64,000 nt of DNA from Dyella japonica DSM 16301. GTDB taxonomy: Bacteria; Pseudomonadota; Gammaproteobacteria; Xanthomonadales; Rhodanobacteraceae. Under the pieces are notes generated by a model. That model saw nothing but the letters and a program-made list of their open reading frames with translations, ran no database searches and was not told where the DNA came from. Both the position numbers and the translations under genes were made by a program. The stretch is taken from NCBI RefSeq assembly GCF_001010355.1, contig NZ_JPLA01000006.1:1-64000 (forward strand). Reading direction: 5' to 3'. Each line of letters begins with the position of its first letter. Positions within the stretch are counted from its first letter, which is position 1. Shown one piece after another: positions 1 to 8,055 of the stretch.

Positions 1-167
1 AGAGTGGCGCCCTGCCGGCGATCGACGGAGCCCGTGCGATCAATATCCACGTTCACCGCGTCGCACAACGCGATGAAGCGACCGCGATCGTCAGCCTTCA
101 ACGACGTCGGATCCGAGATGTTGTCCACGCCGAGTGGCCAGGGTCCGAGGTTGAGATCAGGTTTCAT
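1..167 (-). CDS. Phage virion protein, partial (N-terminal 55 residues)
   Basis: The gene runs off the left edge, so only the N-terminus is visible: it begins MKPDLNLGPWPLGVDN and continues with a segment rich in D/N (ALCDAVNVDIDRTGSVDRR). This opening, with the NVDID..G...RR pattern, is typical of a podoviral tail or neck protein encoded just downstream of fibre-like genes; that assignment is by memory of the pattern, not by search. The ATG at 167 overlaps the end of the upstream gene by 11 bases, so the two are translationally coupled. No function can be assigned with confidence. Confidence 0.6.
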   Translation of the reverse strand, partial: MKPDLNLGPWPLGVDNISDPTSLKADDRGRFIALCDAVNVDIDRTGSVDRRQGAT

Positions 168-3100
168 GTACGACTACCTCTCTGCCGATTGTTCCTGCGT
201 CAAAGCCTTGAACGGCCATTGCCTTATTGCCGCACCAGCGCGCCACCGCGACCGGATCGGCGATCACCGCAGCGCCAATGCCAGTAGGCCCAACGGCCTG
301 GGCGACCCGCGGTGAGCCAACGGCGCCGACGACGGGATCCGGGCGAAGAGAGCGATGAATCACGGCGCGACCAAGCGCGGCGACATCATCACCGTATGCC
401 TTGACCACACCTGCCTCCCATCGCTGCACGTCGCCCAGCGTGAGCGCATCGAAGCCAATGGCGTTGATGCGGTTCTGCCTGCGCACATTCACCAGACCGA
501 ACACACGCAACCAGAAGCCGGCCGGCGCGACCCGCTGTGCGAAGTTCGAGATCCACGCACCGCCAATCCCTCCCGGGCCGATGCCCACCGCAGCGACCGC
601 GCGCCGCTTTGTCACGCGCATGCGATCTTTGAAATAGCCGGGGGCCGCGTCCAACACCATGGAGTCCCAGCCGCTCGGGAACAGCGTGCGCCGATACAGG
701 CTGACCCACGGCGTGCCATAGCTTGCGTGGTCCGAGCCTTGCGCCGGGAACGGGGCGTAGGCGTTGCTGATCCAATGCGATGTGCGCGGCCAACTCGGTG
801 CAGCGGGAGGACTGATGGTGAAGCTGTCCCAGCCCCTTGCCAGCAGTGTGCGGTTGAAGTTTTCGACATCCACCAAACCGAAGGCGCCGGCGCCGATGCC
901 CGGCGGTTTGACGGTCTTGGGGCCGTAGTCAGGAATGATAAGGATGGCGTTACCGAAGCTCGACATGTCGAAGCCGTACCCGCCCAGCCCACCGCCGCCG
1001 TTGAGCACCGGAAAACCGAAGCGCTGCAGCGATGTGCCCTGCATCCGGATGAACTGGGGATTGAGGCCGATGCTGGGTTGGCCCACACCAGTGAAGCCCG
1101 CACCAGAGATCGCGATCGTGCGATTGCGAAAGTCAATCGTGGCCACGCCGAACACCGGCCGCTCGGGGTGCGAATCGCCGTAAATGCGGCGGTCCATCTG
1201 CTCACCCTGCTCTCCCCAAAACCCGCTCGAGTATGGATAGCCACGCGGCGCCCACACATAACGCGGTCCCACGTCTGGAAGGGTCGGCGCACCGTCGCCG
1301 GCGACGATGCCAGCGGGGATGATGACGGGCGTCCCATTGAAGCCAGGCACGCCGAACTGCGTGCCATTGTCGGTGTAGGGCGGCGTGATGCCTCGAGGCA
1401 CGATCCCGTTGGACACCAGCTGCGCCGTGCCATACGAGGCGGTGTCAGGGCCACTGGGCTGCAGCACATTGGTGTATACCAACGGCTTGCCTTCGAAGTC
1501 GCTGAGCCATCCGCCGGGAGACACGTTCTGTGGTGCTGGCGGATCCGGGAGAACGTTTCGCACCTGGTGCTTATTCAGCAGCACGAACGCCAGGATCCCA
1601 CCAGGAATGATCCCCTGCCGGCGATCCTTCACCACCTGCTGACCGAACACCGACGAGTCCCAGCCCTCAACCGCGTAGCGCTCGAACTGGTTGTGGGCTG
1701 CCGCGCTGCCCCATTGGGTCGCAGTCCACCCGAAGGCGTAGAGCTGCGGCGTCTTGTTCGACACTCTGCCGACGCCGAAGGCATTACTGGGCGGGAGCGC
1801 CGACGACGGCATAACGATCGTGTGGTGAATCTCAAGCGTGGCGTTGCCCAGGCCGGCGGTCGCGATCGCTGGCGGCAAAAGGTAGCGCTGCCAAAGCTGC
1901 GGCCGCGCATCGCCAAAGGGCGGCGGATCCGGGAGGCTGTATGGCCCCACCGTGCGAATGGCAAACGAAACCATTCCGCGCCCGGACAACGACATGTCGA
2001 AGCCCTGAAGCTTTAGCGTCTGCTGATTGCTCCACACTCGCGCTGGCGTACCAGCGCTACCTGCGCCAATGCCGTTCGGCGCGAGCACGCGCGCGCCGTT
2101 GTACACGATCAGCCCCAGCGGGCTGCCCCACGCGACCATGTCGGATCCAGCCGGCCGCACCTCGCGGATGGCGTAGGCCACCAGCGTGTCGCCCCACAGG
2201 CTGAAATCGATGTATGCCGGCGTCGAAACAATGCGCGCGTTGTTGTAGATCGTGAGCGTGCCGACCTTACCGGGCTGGATCGGATCCGGGCGAGTGGTCT
2301 TGTTGCGGTTGTCGACGTAGTTGAAATCCCCGAACACGCCGCCGTCGCTTGGCGTTACCTCGAACTGCTGTTGGACGATCTGCAGCAGGTTGTAGGTCGT
2401 GGTGCTGCCGAACTGCTCGGGCCCCGTTGCACCGCCGCCGAGCCAGCCGGAGGGTGCTGCGTACTGCGTGTGCAGATCCACACGACTGGCACCCCATCCC
2501 GTACCGGCAATGCCAAGCCCGGCTAGATCAGCGATGAACCGCGGGCGATAGAGCTCGGCCTGGCCAACCTGCTCACCGCCGAAACCAGGTGGAAGCACGC
2601 TGTGATTGAAATCAACCTGCGGCTTGCCGTATAGCGTGGCGATGAACCAGCTGGGGAACAGCTCGCGCACCGTGAACCAAACCGTTGCCGAACCATACCC
2701 CGTGGCAGCAATCCCGCGGCCCGCCACATCGAGCCAGCGCACGCCGCCGGCGAGCGTCGCCGTGCCAAACTTCGATTGATCACCCAGCCCCACCGTACCA
2801 AGACGGCGCGTGCCCCAGCTCACCCAGGCCGTACCGAAGCCAACCAGCGTGTCACGCCCAATGCCGGTAATAACCTGCGTCAGGTTGTAGAGCCTGGTGG
2901 TGCCGAACGCGCCAGCGGCAATGCCGCTCGGCATCACCGACTTGGTCACCAGCAGGTTGCCGTTTACGACACCGCTGTCGAAACCGACCGGAAAGAGCTG
3001 CGCGGTGCTGTTCTGTAGCCTCGCAGTGCCGAAAACGCTGGTGTCAGCACCCACCGCAAACAACGTGCCGGGCAGCCCGCCGAAGCGCAGCGCGACTTTG

Positions 3101-3180
3101 TTGCCTGCAGGCGCAACGTAGCTGCCCGTGCTAAACGAGAAGCCGACCTTGTTGCCTGGCGGGAGGGTGTAGTTCGCCAT
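157..3180 (-). CDS. Large repetitive phage tail/fibre-like protein
   Basis: A 1007-residue protein built almost entirely from divergent repeats of about 40-50 residues. The recurring core is G-x-D/G-x-x-x-FG-x-x-x-V, for example SSFGNAILI, TSVFGTARL and ALTLGDVQRW. There is no signal peptide or membrane segment and Cys is nearly absent. Repeat proteins of this sort occur in podoviral virion modules and are usually placed with tail or appendage proteins; the exact role here is not known. It starts 8 bases after the LamG protein gene ends and overlaps the next gene by 11 bases, so it is part of the long leftward late operon. It could instead be an internal virion or head-decorating protein. Confidence 0.65.
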   Translation of the reverse strand: MANYTLPPGNKVGFSFSTGSYVAPAGNKVALRFGGLPGTLFAVGADTSVFGTARLQNSTAQLFPVGFDSGVVNGNLLVTKSVMPSGIAAGAFGTTRLYNLTQVITGIGRDTLVGFGTAWVSWGTRRLGTVGLGDQSKFGTATLAGGVRWLDVAGRGIAATGYGSATVWFTVRELFPSWFIATLYGKPQVDFNHSVLPPGFGGEQVGQAELYRPRFIADLAGLGIAGTGWGASRVDLHTQYAAPSGWLGGGATGPEQFGSTTTYNLLQIVQQQFEVTPSDGGVFGDFNYVDNRNKTTRPDPIQPGKVGTLTIYNNARIVSTPAYIDFSLWGDTLVAYAIREVRPAGSDMVAWGSPLGLIVYNGARVLAPNGIGAGSAGTPARVWSNQQTLKLQGFDMSLSGRGMVSFAIRTVGPYSLPDPPPFGDARPQLWQRYLLPPAIATAGLGNATLEIHHTIVMPSSALPPSNAFGVGRVSNKTPQLYAFGWTATQWGSAAAHNQFERYAVEGWDSSVFGQQVVKDRRQGIIPGGILAFVLLNKHQVRNVLPDPPAPQNVSPGGWLSDFEGKPLVYTNVLQPSGPDTASYGTAQLVSNGIVPRGITPPYTDNGTQFGVPGFNGTPVIIPAGIVAGDGAPTLPDVGPRYVWAPRGYPYSSGFWGEQGEQMDRRIYGDSHPERPVFGVATIDFRNRTIAISGAGFTGVGQPSIGLNPQFIRMQGTSLQRFGFPVLNGGGGLGGYGFDMSSFGNAILIIPDYGPKTVKPPGIGAGAFGLVDVENFNRTLLARGWDSFTISPPAAPSWPRTSHWISNAYAPFPAQGSDHASYGTPWVSLYRRTLFPSGWDSMVLDAAPGYFKDRMRVTKRRAVAAVGIGPGGIGGAWISNFAQRVAPAGFWLRVFGLVNVRRQNRINAIGFDALTLGDVQRWEAGVVKAYGDDVAALGRAVIHRSLRPDPVVGAVGSPRVAQAVGPTGIGAAVIADPVAVARWCGNKAMAVQGFDAGTIGREVVVHET

Positions 3181-3188
3181 GGTCAGCG

Positions 3189-4502
3189 TTAGTAGGCGAT
3201 AGTGGGCGGAATGAACGACGACGTGTAACGTGCGGCGCCCTTCGTCACCCGCAATTCGTCCATGTAGCCGTTGAAGTACGACGCGGCGGGCTGGCCGGTC
3301 TCGTAGCCGATCAGCACCGGCTTGCCGCCGTCGATCATGTTTGCCGTGATCGTCGTGGCGCTATCCAGCGCGCCGTTTACAAACAGCCTGAGCGCATTCC
3401 CTTCACGACTGACCGCCACGTGGTACCAGCCCCCAAGGGCCACCGCCAAGGTGGAATTGAACGCCTGGAAGCCGGCGGTACTGTTGCCCGAGCCGATGAT
3501 GAAGCGCAGCGTGCCGTTGGGGTTGATACCCAGTGCGTACGACGGATAGGTGGCACCACTGACACCATCTTTGTCGATGATCGTGTTGGTAGTGCTGCTG
3601 AACGCCGTAGGGTAGATCCTGCACTCAATGGCGAAATCGACCCCGACCAGGTTGAGCGCTGCGACCGACGGTGTGCTGATGTACGAGGCGCCATCGAAAA
3701 ATCCGCTGGCGCCGCCGAAAACGCTCTTTGCCGTCGAGATCTTGGCTGCGCCCGACGACGCCCAAACCCGGCCCACCTGGTCGGTGAACACCGTGCTGGC
3801 GTCGGCGCCATCGAAGTGCAGCAAGCTGGTTACGTTGGCGGCAAAGGTGTCAGCGCCAACCACAATGGTCTGAGTCGTGAAGACCGTCTGGCCGTCGGAG
3901 GAATCAACAGCAACGGTGAGTGTGCTGCTGCCCTGCTCCGTCGGGCTGCCGCTCGCGGACAAGAACGGCCCTGCCACACTGAGGCTGATCCCAGGAGGAA
4001 GGCTTCCCGCCGTTACCCTTGGATTGGTATAGACACCGCTTCCGCCATTGATTGTGACCGCTGACAGATAGGTAGTGGCGAATGCCGCCGGCCCAAATGT
4101 GCCAGAGATGCGCATTGCAGTTACGACGGGCCGTATCTGCGAGGCAATGACGTCGTTTTCGTGCGTATCAAGGCCACGAGCGCGGACGTCGTAGACCCTG
4201 TCCATCGCGAGGCCTGTGAACAGGTACGAACCGTCGACACCTGACACGGTGCTGGCCACCAGTGCGTTCGAGGCGCGATCAAACAGATCGAGCACACGGA
4301 CCGCAGGGGCGCCGTTGAATGTCACAAGTCCATCGGGCGCGTCGCCAGCGATGTATCCGATCCCGCCAGGCGGCAATGCGCGGGCACTCGGCGCTACGAG
4401 CAGGCTGGTTTTGAACGCCGACATGAACCCGAAATTGGACGGCGGCAGCGGCGCGCCACCACCATCGGTCTGCGCGACCACTCGATAGACCGGCACCGCC
4501 AT
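3189..4502 (-). CDS. Phage virion protein with LamG/ConA-like carbohydrate-binding fold
   Basis: A 437-residue protein with two visible parts. Residues 1-225 look like Ig-type beta domains (the segment YLFTGLAMDRVYDVRARG resembles a carboxypeptidase-regulatory-like beta sandwich, followed by a putative-Ig stretch with LPPGISLS). Residues 225-437 form a LamG/concanavalin A-like jellyroll: SLLHFDGADAS opens it, GFFDGASYIS, FAIECRIYP, GWYHVAVSREGNALRLFVNG and YFNGYMDELRVTKGAARY follow in the usual order. LamG domains bind glycans, so a receptor- or surface-polysaccharide-binding virion appendage is the most likely role. It lies between two other structural genes in the late operon. Domain call is firm; the role in adsorption is inference. 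Confidence 0.75.
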   Translation of the reverse strand: MAVPVYRVVAQTDGGGAPLPPSNFGFMSAFKTSLLVAPSARALPPGGIGYIAGDAPDGLVTFNGAPAVRVLDLFDRASNALVASTVSGVDGSYLFTGLAMDRVYDVRARGLDTHENDVIASQIRPVVTAMRISGTFGPAAFATTYLSAVTINGGSGVYTNPRVTAGSLPPGISLSVAGPFLSASGSPTEQGSSTLTVAVDSSDGQTVFTTQTIVVGADTFAANVTSLLHFDGADASTVFTDQVGRVWASSGAAKISTAKSVFGGASGFFDGASYISTPSVAALNLVGVDFAIECRIYPTAFSSTTNTIIDKDGVSGATYPSYALGINPNGTLRFIIGSGNSTAGFQAFNSTLAVALGGWYHVAVSREGNALRLFVNGALDSATTITANMIDGGKPVLIGYETGQPAASYFNGYMDELRVTKGAARYTSSFIPPTIAY

Positions 4503-4505
4503 ACG

Positions 4506-5396
4506 TCACTCCCAGATGAAGCTTGGACGGTCATAGCCACTGAAGAATTGGCCAATGCAAAGGTACGTGCGTGGAGTAACTCCCGAGGGAGTCGCCTGGA
4601 AGGACACGCCGGCAGCGGTCGCATCGCCGTTGCACAACACCATGCAGTACGGAATTACCCGCACCATCGGAAATGGCGCGTTAAACCTAAAGGCCTGGTA
4701 CTGCGCAGGCGATCCCGCCAGCGTGCTCGTCATGTTGAACGGAATGCACGTGTAGTAGCCGCCTGGAATCTGGATTTGGCCATTGCCCTGCACATAAGAC
4801 GTCGCATAGCCATAAGACGCAACGAACATGGCGTAGCTGGCCGTCGCGCTGTAGGCGACGACAACACCCTCTGCTGTCGGCGCACCGCTGTCGTCGGCCG
4901 ATCGCATGATCGACACACCGAAGAACCCCTTCGAGGGCCCCATGTTGACGCCGCCGCCTTTCAACAACCACCAAACGCAGCCTTCCACCGCACAGCCATA
5001 GGTCGGGTAGGCGGTTGTCGTGCTCAGAATGGTTGTGCCCGCCGCGACCATTTGCGTGCGACCAAACATCACGCCAGTGATGTTTCCGGCGCCATCACTC
5101 CCTCTACCGATCGTCATCCAGACGCCTGGGTTGTTTGCGACGGCACCTGAGGATCCGAACTCGATCTTCACGACGATCGGCGCCGTCGCCGCGAGCGAGT
5201 CGTTGAAGTGACGAACTTCGTATCCCGCCGCGGCGGCTATCGTCGGTCGCGACACGGTCGCCCAGTTGATCTGGCCCGAATCAGCCGTCTTCGGAAACCC
5301 GATCTGATCCAGCATCGCGGAGAAGTCGCTACCCCACTGCCTGAAATCAGCGTCGGCCGCGTGCGCAAACGTCGACGTATAGCTGGCAGTCGTCAC
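4506..5396 (-). CDS. Phage virion protein, conserved podoviral type
   Basis: A 296-residue protein. The GTG at 5396 was chosen because it overlaps the stop of the upstream gene as GTGA and gives the N-terminus MTTASYTSTFAHAADADF followed by FRQWGS..SAMLDQIGFPKTADSGQINW, a recurrent opening of phage tail-associated proteins. An in-frame ATG at 5453 would overlap the preceding gene by 61 bases and is less likely. The remainder is beta-rich with many G/S/T residues and no membrane segment. Position between a small structural gene and the LamG protein suggests a tail or fibre component. Exact role unknown. Confidence 0.6.
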   Translation of the reverse strand: MTTASYTSTFAHAADADFRQWGSDFSAMLDQIGFPKTADSGQINWATVSRPTIAAAAGYEVRHFNDSLAATAPIVVKIEFGSSGAVANNPGVWMTIGRGSDGAGNITGVMFGRTQMVAAGTTILSTTTAYPTYGCAVEGCVWWLLKGGGVNMGPSKGFFGVSIMRSADDSGAPTAEGVVVAYSATASYAMFVASYGYATSYVQGNGQIQIPGGYYTCIPFNMTSTLAGSPAQYQAFRFNAPFPMVRVIPYCMVLCNGDATAAGVSFQATPSGVTPRTYLCIGQFFSGYDRPSFIWE

Positions 5397-5698
5397 GACG
5401 CACGCCCGCCCATCGGATCCTCGCCACGCCAGTACCCCTTGGATGTCCACCACACCAGGTAGCCCTCAATGAAGGCCTCGCCGGCGAGGTTGTGCGCGGC
5501 GCGGGCTCGCTCCATGGCGTACTTCACACCGTCGATGCCCTGCTCGTTCGGCTCGATCGATTCGATGTACATCTGAAACGGCGGATACTTGGCCAGCAAC
5601 TCAAGGTTGAGCCCCAGCGGCTCCCCGCCCATCGCGCCGTGTGCATCGAGGCCGCTTGCCGCCACCGTCTGCGTGGCGGGCTTCTCCGTCTCGGACAT
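5393..5698 (-). CDS. Small phage structural-module protein, unknown function
   Basis: A 101-residue acidic protein, MSETEKPATQTVAASG at the start, with a C-terminal half of helical look (FQMYIESIEPNEQGIDGVKY, then AHNLAGEAFIEGYLVWWTS). A good ribosome binding site (GAGGAG, five bases before ATG) supports the start. It overlaps the next gene by four bases. I do not recognise the family; its place in the virion operon suggests a minor structural or assembly protein. Confidence 0.6.
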   Translation of the reverse strand: MSETEKPATQTVAASGLDAHGAMGGEPLGLNLELLAKYPPFQMYIESIEPNEQGIDGVKYAMERARAAHNLAGEAFIEGYLVWWTSKGYWRGEDPMGGRAS

Positions 5699-5707
5699 GG
5701 TCGCTCC

Positions 5708-6121
5708 TCAGAGCTTGAAGATCTTGTTGGGACCGTTGTCCCACGTGACGATGATGTCGCCGCCGTTCGGCGTGATCGGCAGGCCGGTCGCCGTGTCGAT
5801 GTAGGCGACTAAGGGGCTGGTGCCTTCGGTACCGGTGTCCTTGAAAATCACCAGCGCCTCGATGCTGGCGCCAGACACCGCGCTGAAGGTGATGTCTGCA
5901 GCGTCCGCGGCGCCGCCCGTCGATGTCTTGCTGGTCAGGGCCACACCGCTCGACGTGCCGATGCGCGCGCTGGTCGGGATGTCCGAGAGAAACTCGTGGG
6001 TGGTGAAGTTGGCGGTGTAAGCACCGGTGTCCACCAGCAGCACCTTGTAGGTGTCCGTGAGCCAGTTGAGTTGGCCTTCGAGGAATCGCTGGCGGCCCTT
6101 GTCGTACAGGGTATTTGCCAT
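5708..6121 (-). CDS. Phage virion protein of conserved podoviral family
   Basis: A 137-residue beta-rich protein beginning MANTLYDKGRQRFLEGQLNW, then YKVLLVDTGAYT and HEFLSDIP. The pattern Y-x-x-x-x-FL-x-G-x-L-N-W followed by VLLV-D is typical of a small structural protein found beside neck or tail genes in many podoviruses and prophages. No enzymatic motif is visible. The start is backed by GGAG seven bases upstream. It belongs to the leftward late operon; a tail or decoration function is the best guess. Confidence 0.6.
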   Translation of the reverse strand: MANTLYDKGRQRFLEGQLNWLTDTYKVLLVDTGAYTANFTTHEFLSDIPTSARIGTSSGVALTSKTSTGGAADAADITFSAVSGASIEALVIFKDTGTEGTSPLVAYIDTATGLPITPNGGDIIVTWDNGPNKIFKL

Positions 6122-6190
6122 GGTGTCGCTCCGGATTGGGCGGCACTCTTGCGCCGATTAAACGAGGGTCACGCCAACGCTGACGTGGTG

Positions 6191-6880
6191 TTAGAACATG
6201 GTGGTACGGCGCACGCGTGGCGGACTGTCCGCCCAGCGAGCCATCTCGTGAAAGCTCGGCCGTGAGCCGAAGCGCTGTTCAAAGAGCGCCAGGTGCTTGC
6301 TGGACGCGTCTTCGTTGATCGTGTCCTCGTCGCGCTTGAGAAACGCCTCGTGTGCCGCCCAGTGGCGAAGCTCTTCCGCATCGGGCAGGTGCACCACGGG
6401 CTCGTCGTCGTCTTCGACCATAAGTTCCGTAGCGAGCGGCATGCGCCAAACGCGAAGCTGCAGGGTGAGCGCTGCCGAAGGCCGCGGCCAAAGCTGCACA
6501 ACCTTCTGAGCCAGATCCATAACGATGTAGCGCGGCGTGCCCTGCTCCATGCGCCCTGCGTCCCAGCCCGGCTCAAGGCGGTCCATGTCATTGCTGGACA
6601 CCGCCCATAGCGGGTGCAGGCCATCGGACAGACTGCCGGACCGTATAGCGATGATGGACGGGTCAATGGCCACCCGCCCGCTGGTCGCCGGATCCACGGC
6701 AACGCGACAAACGCTTGTCGCGCTCGAGGCATCGTCGCGGAGCATGCGGGCGCGGATACAAGCCTCGCGCACCGCATTGTTCAGGTAGCGATTGAGCGTG
6801 TCGTCGCTCCAAAGGAACGGCTCGACAGCATCGTCGAGGATCTCTTCGCGAAGCGACTGGCGCAGCAAGCCCAGGTTCAC
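6191..6880 (-). CDS. Putative phage adaptor / head-tail connector
   Basis: A 229-residue mostly helical protein that begins MNLGLLRQSLREEILDDAVE and PFLWSDDTLNRYLNNAVREA. The opening, a short helix followed by LW-S-D-x-x-L-x-x-Y-L-N-x-A, is the typical start of podoviral adaptor (connector ring) proteins; the following WAVSSNDMDRLEPGWDA and IVMDLAQKVVQLWPRPS fit the same family. It would bind under the portal and join head to tail. It stands between the coat-module genes and tail genes, as expected. Family assignment is by pattern only. Confidence 0.6.
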   Translation of the reverse strand: MNLGLLRQSLREEILDDAVEPFLWSDDTLNRYLNNAVREACIRARMLRDDASSATSVCRVAVDPATSGRVAIDPSIIAIRSGSLSDGLHPLWAVSSNDMDRLEPGWDAGRMEQGTPRYIVMDLAQKVVQLWPRPSAALTLQLRVWRMPLATELMVEDDDEPVVHLPDAEELRHWAAHEAFLKRDEDTINEDASSKHLALFEQRFGSRPSFHEMARWADSPPRVRRTTMF

Positions 6881-6883
6881 GGC

Positions 6884-7435
6884 TTAACCCTTGGCCTGCG
6901 CGGCGAGCTCGAGGGTCTGCGTCAGGATTGCGATCGCGGACTTGCGAGCCTGGCCGGCGTTCTCGAGAGCGAGCGCGCAGCGCACCACGTCGAGGTCGGT
7001 GATGCGGCCCAGAGCTGCGGCAATCATGCTGACGTTCCCGCCAAGCAGTTCCTGCGCGGCCGCAGTGACTTCGCCGGCGAACGTCACCGTCGGCGCGATC
7101 GGCGTCGCGGTTACGGTGGCCGAACCATGGGCCCCGCTGCCGGCCTCGGTAGCCTGGGTGCCGGTGCTCGTGGTCTGCAGGTCTGTGCTTCCGTCGCGCG
7201 ACGTCGAGCCGAGACTGGCGCGCAGCAGGGTCGATTGCGGCTCGAGCTCGTCACCGAACTCGTAGAAGTGCGGCTTCTGCAACAGCACCTTCGCATGCTG
7301 CTCGTTCCGCACGTCGGCGACAAAGTGCAGGTTGCCGTGGAGATCTTCGGTCTTGGCAAAGATGTAGGGACGGCCATGGATCGTCACGGTCCGAGCCGAG
7401 CCGTCACGGTTGTGGATGCGCGATGCAATTTTCAT
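6884..7435 (-). CDS. Phage structural-module protein, unknown function
   Basis: A 183-residue protein. The first 80 residues (IHGRPYIFAKTEDLHGNLHF, VADVRNEQHAKVLLQKPHFY) look like a compact alpha/beta domain; a Thr/Ser/Gly-rich linker of about 40 residues follows, then a helical C-terminal segment of about 60 residues. It ends three bases before the adaptor-like gene begins. Not recognised; it may be a capsid-associated or head-closure protein. Confidence 0.5.
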   Translation of the reverse strand: MKIASRIHNRDGSARTVTIHGRPYIFAKTEDLHGNLHFVADVRNEQHAKVLLQKPHFYEFGDELEPQSTLLRASLGSTSRDGSTDLQTTSTGTQATEAGSGAHGSATVTATPIAPTVTFAGEVTAAAQELLGGNVSMIAAALGRITDLDVVRCALALENAGQARKSAIAILTQTLELAAQAKG

Positions 7436-7462
7436 CGTGGTGTCCGGTAGCTATGGGAGTGT

Positions 7463-7484
7463 GCCGGGGCGTTGCCGCCCCGGC
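7463..7484 (-). other. GC-rich stem-loop with GCAA tetraloop
   Basis: Perfect 9-bp stem (GCCGGGGCG paired with CGCCCCGGC) closed by four bases that read GCAA on the transcribed minus strand, a GNRA tetraloop. It lies in the 57-bp gap between two late structural genes. There is no U-run, so it is more likely an RNA stability or processing element than a strong terminator. Confidence 0.6.
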
Positions 7485-7492
7485 GAAGGTGC

Positions 7493-7972
7493 TTAGGCGG
7501 CGCCGACAACGGTGTCCACTTCCGACTGCCAGGCGCGGATGACCAGGTCGGCGATGATCTTGCCCGTCTGGGCCTGAGTCGCCAGGGGCCCCGTCACGCC
7601 CAGGTAGATCGGCGTGTCCTCGGACGGATCACCAATGGTTGCAGTGACATCGCAGTCCGAACCGCGAAGCACAATGGCGGCGCCGGCGGTCTTTTCGGCC
7701 ACGAGGGCATCGGCCTTGGCGTCAGTGCCGATCTTGAACTTGCCGGTGGCCACGGCGTTGGTATCGAGCTTCGGGATCTGGATGGTGCAGTGCTGCGGCA
7801 CGAGCACATGGCCCGCCGGCACCACGCCGATCTGGATCTTGTCGCCGTTGAGCACACCCGCAGGGATGACGCCGCGGTCGGCAAGGTCGGTCACCTGGCG
7901 ATCGACATAGAGCGCACCGACAGCGAACGCGGTGATGGACGCCACGAGCTTGGCGTTGATGTACGTGGTCAT
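7493..7972 (-). CDS. Putative capsid decoration / head stabilisation protein
   Basis: A 159-residue beta-rich protein (MTTYINAKLVASITAFAVG at the start; KIQIGVVPAGHVLVPQHCTI; TPIYLGVTGPLATQAQTGKI). It is encoded immediately downstream of the major capsid gene, the usual place for a decoration or head-stabilising protein, and the size agrees. The gene is flanked on both sides by very stable hairpins, which may keep its mRNA level apart from that of the neighbours. The role is inferred from position. Confidence 0.5.
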   Translation of the reverse strand: MTTYINAKLVASITAFAVGALYVDRQVTDLADRGVIPAGVLNGDKIQIGVVPAGHVLVPQHCTIQIPKLDTNAVATGKFKIGTDAKADALVAEKTAGAAIVLRGSDCDVTATIGDPSEDTPIYLGVTGPLATQAQTGKIIADLVIRAWQSEVDTVVGAA

Positions 7973-8008
7973 GGATATGTCCTCTTCAGACCTAAGGGGA
8001 TCGAATCT

Positions 8009-8032
8009 GCCGGGCGCCCGAAGGCGCCCGGC
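8009..8032 (-). other. GC-rich stem-loop with UUCG tetraloop after the capsid gene
   Basis: Perfect 10-bp stem (GCCGGGCGCC with GGCGCCCGGC) closed by CGAA on the plus strand, which reads UUCG in the leftward transcript, an exceptionally stable tetraloop. It sits 24 bases past the capsid stop codon. No U-run follows, so partial termination or 3'-end protection of the capsid message is more likely than full termination. Confidence 0.6.
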
Positions 8033-8055
8033 CTCTCACTACCGCGAACGTGGCG

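Noticed and set aside
355..2016. 553-codon open frame on the plus strand over the fibre-like gene
   Set aside because: Composition is Arg/His/Ala-rich without domains; the minus-strand frame has clear protein repeats and operon spacing.
5397..5453. An ATG at 5453 as start of the 4506-5396 gene
   Set aside because: It would overlap the upstream gene by 61 bases; the GTG at 5396 gives a GTGA overlap and a familiar N-terminus.
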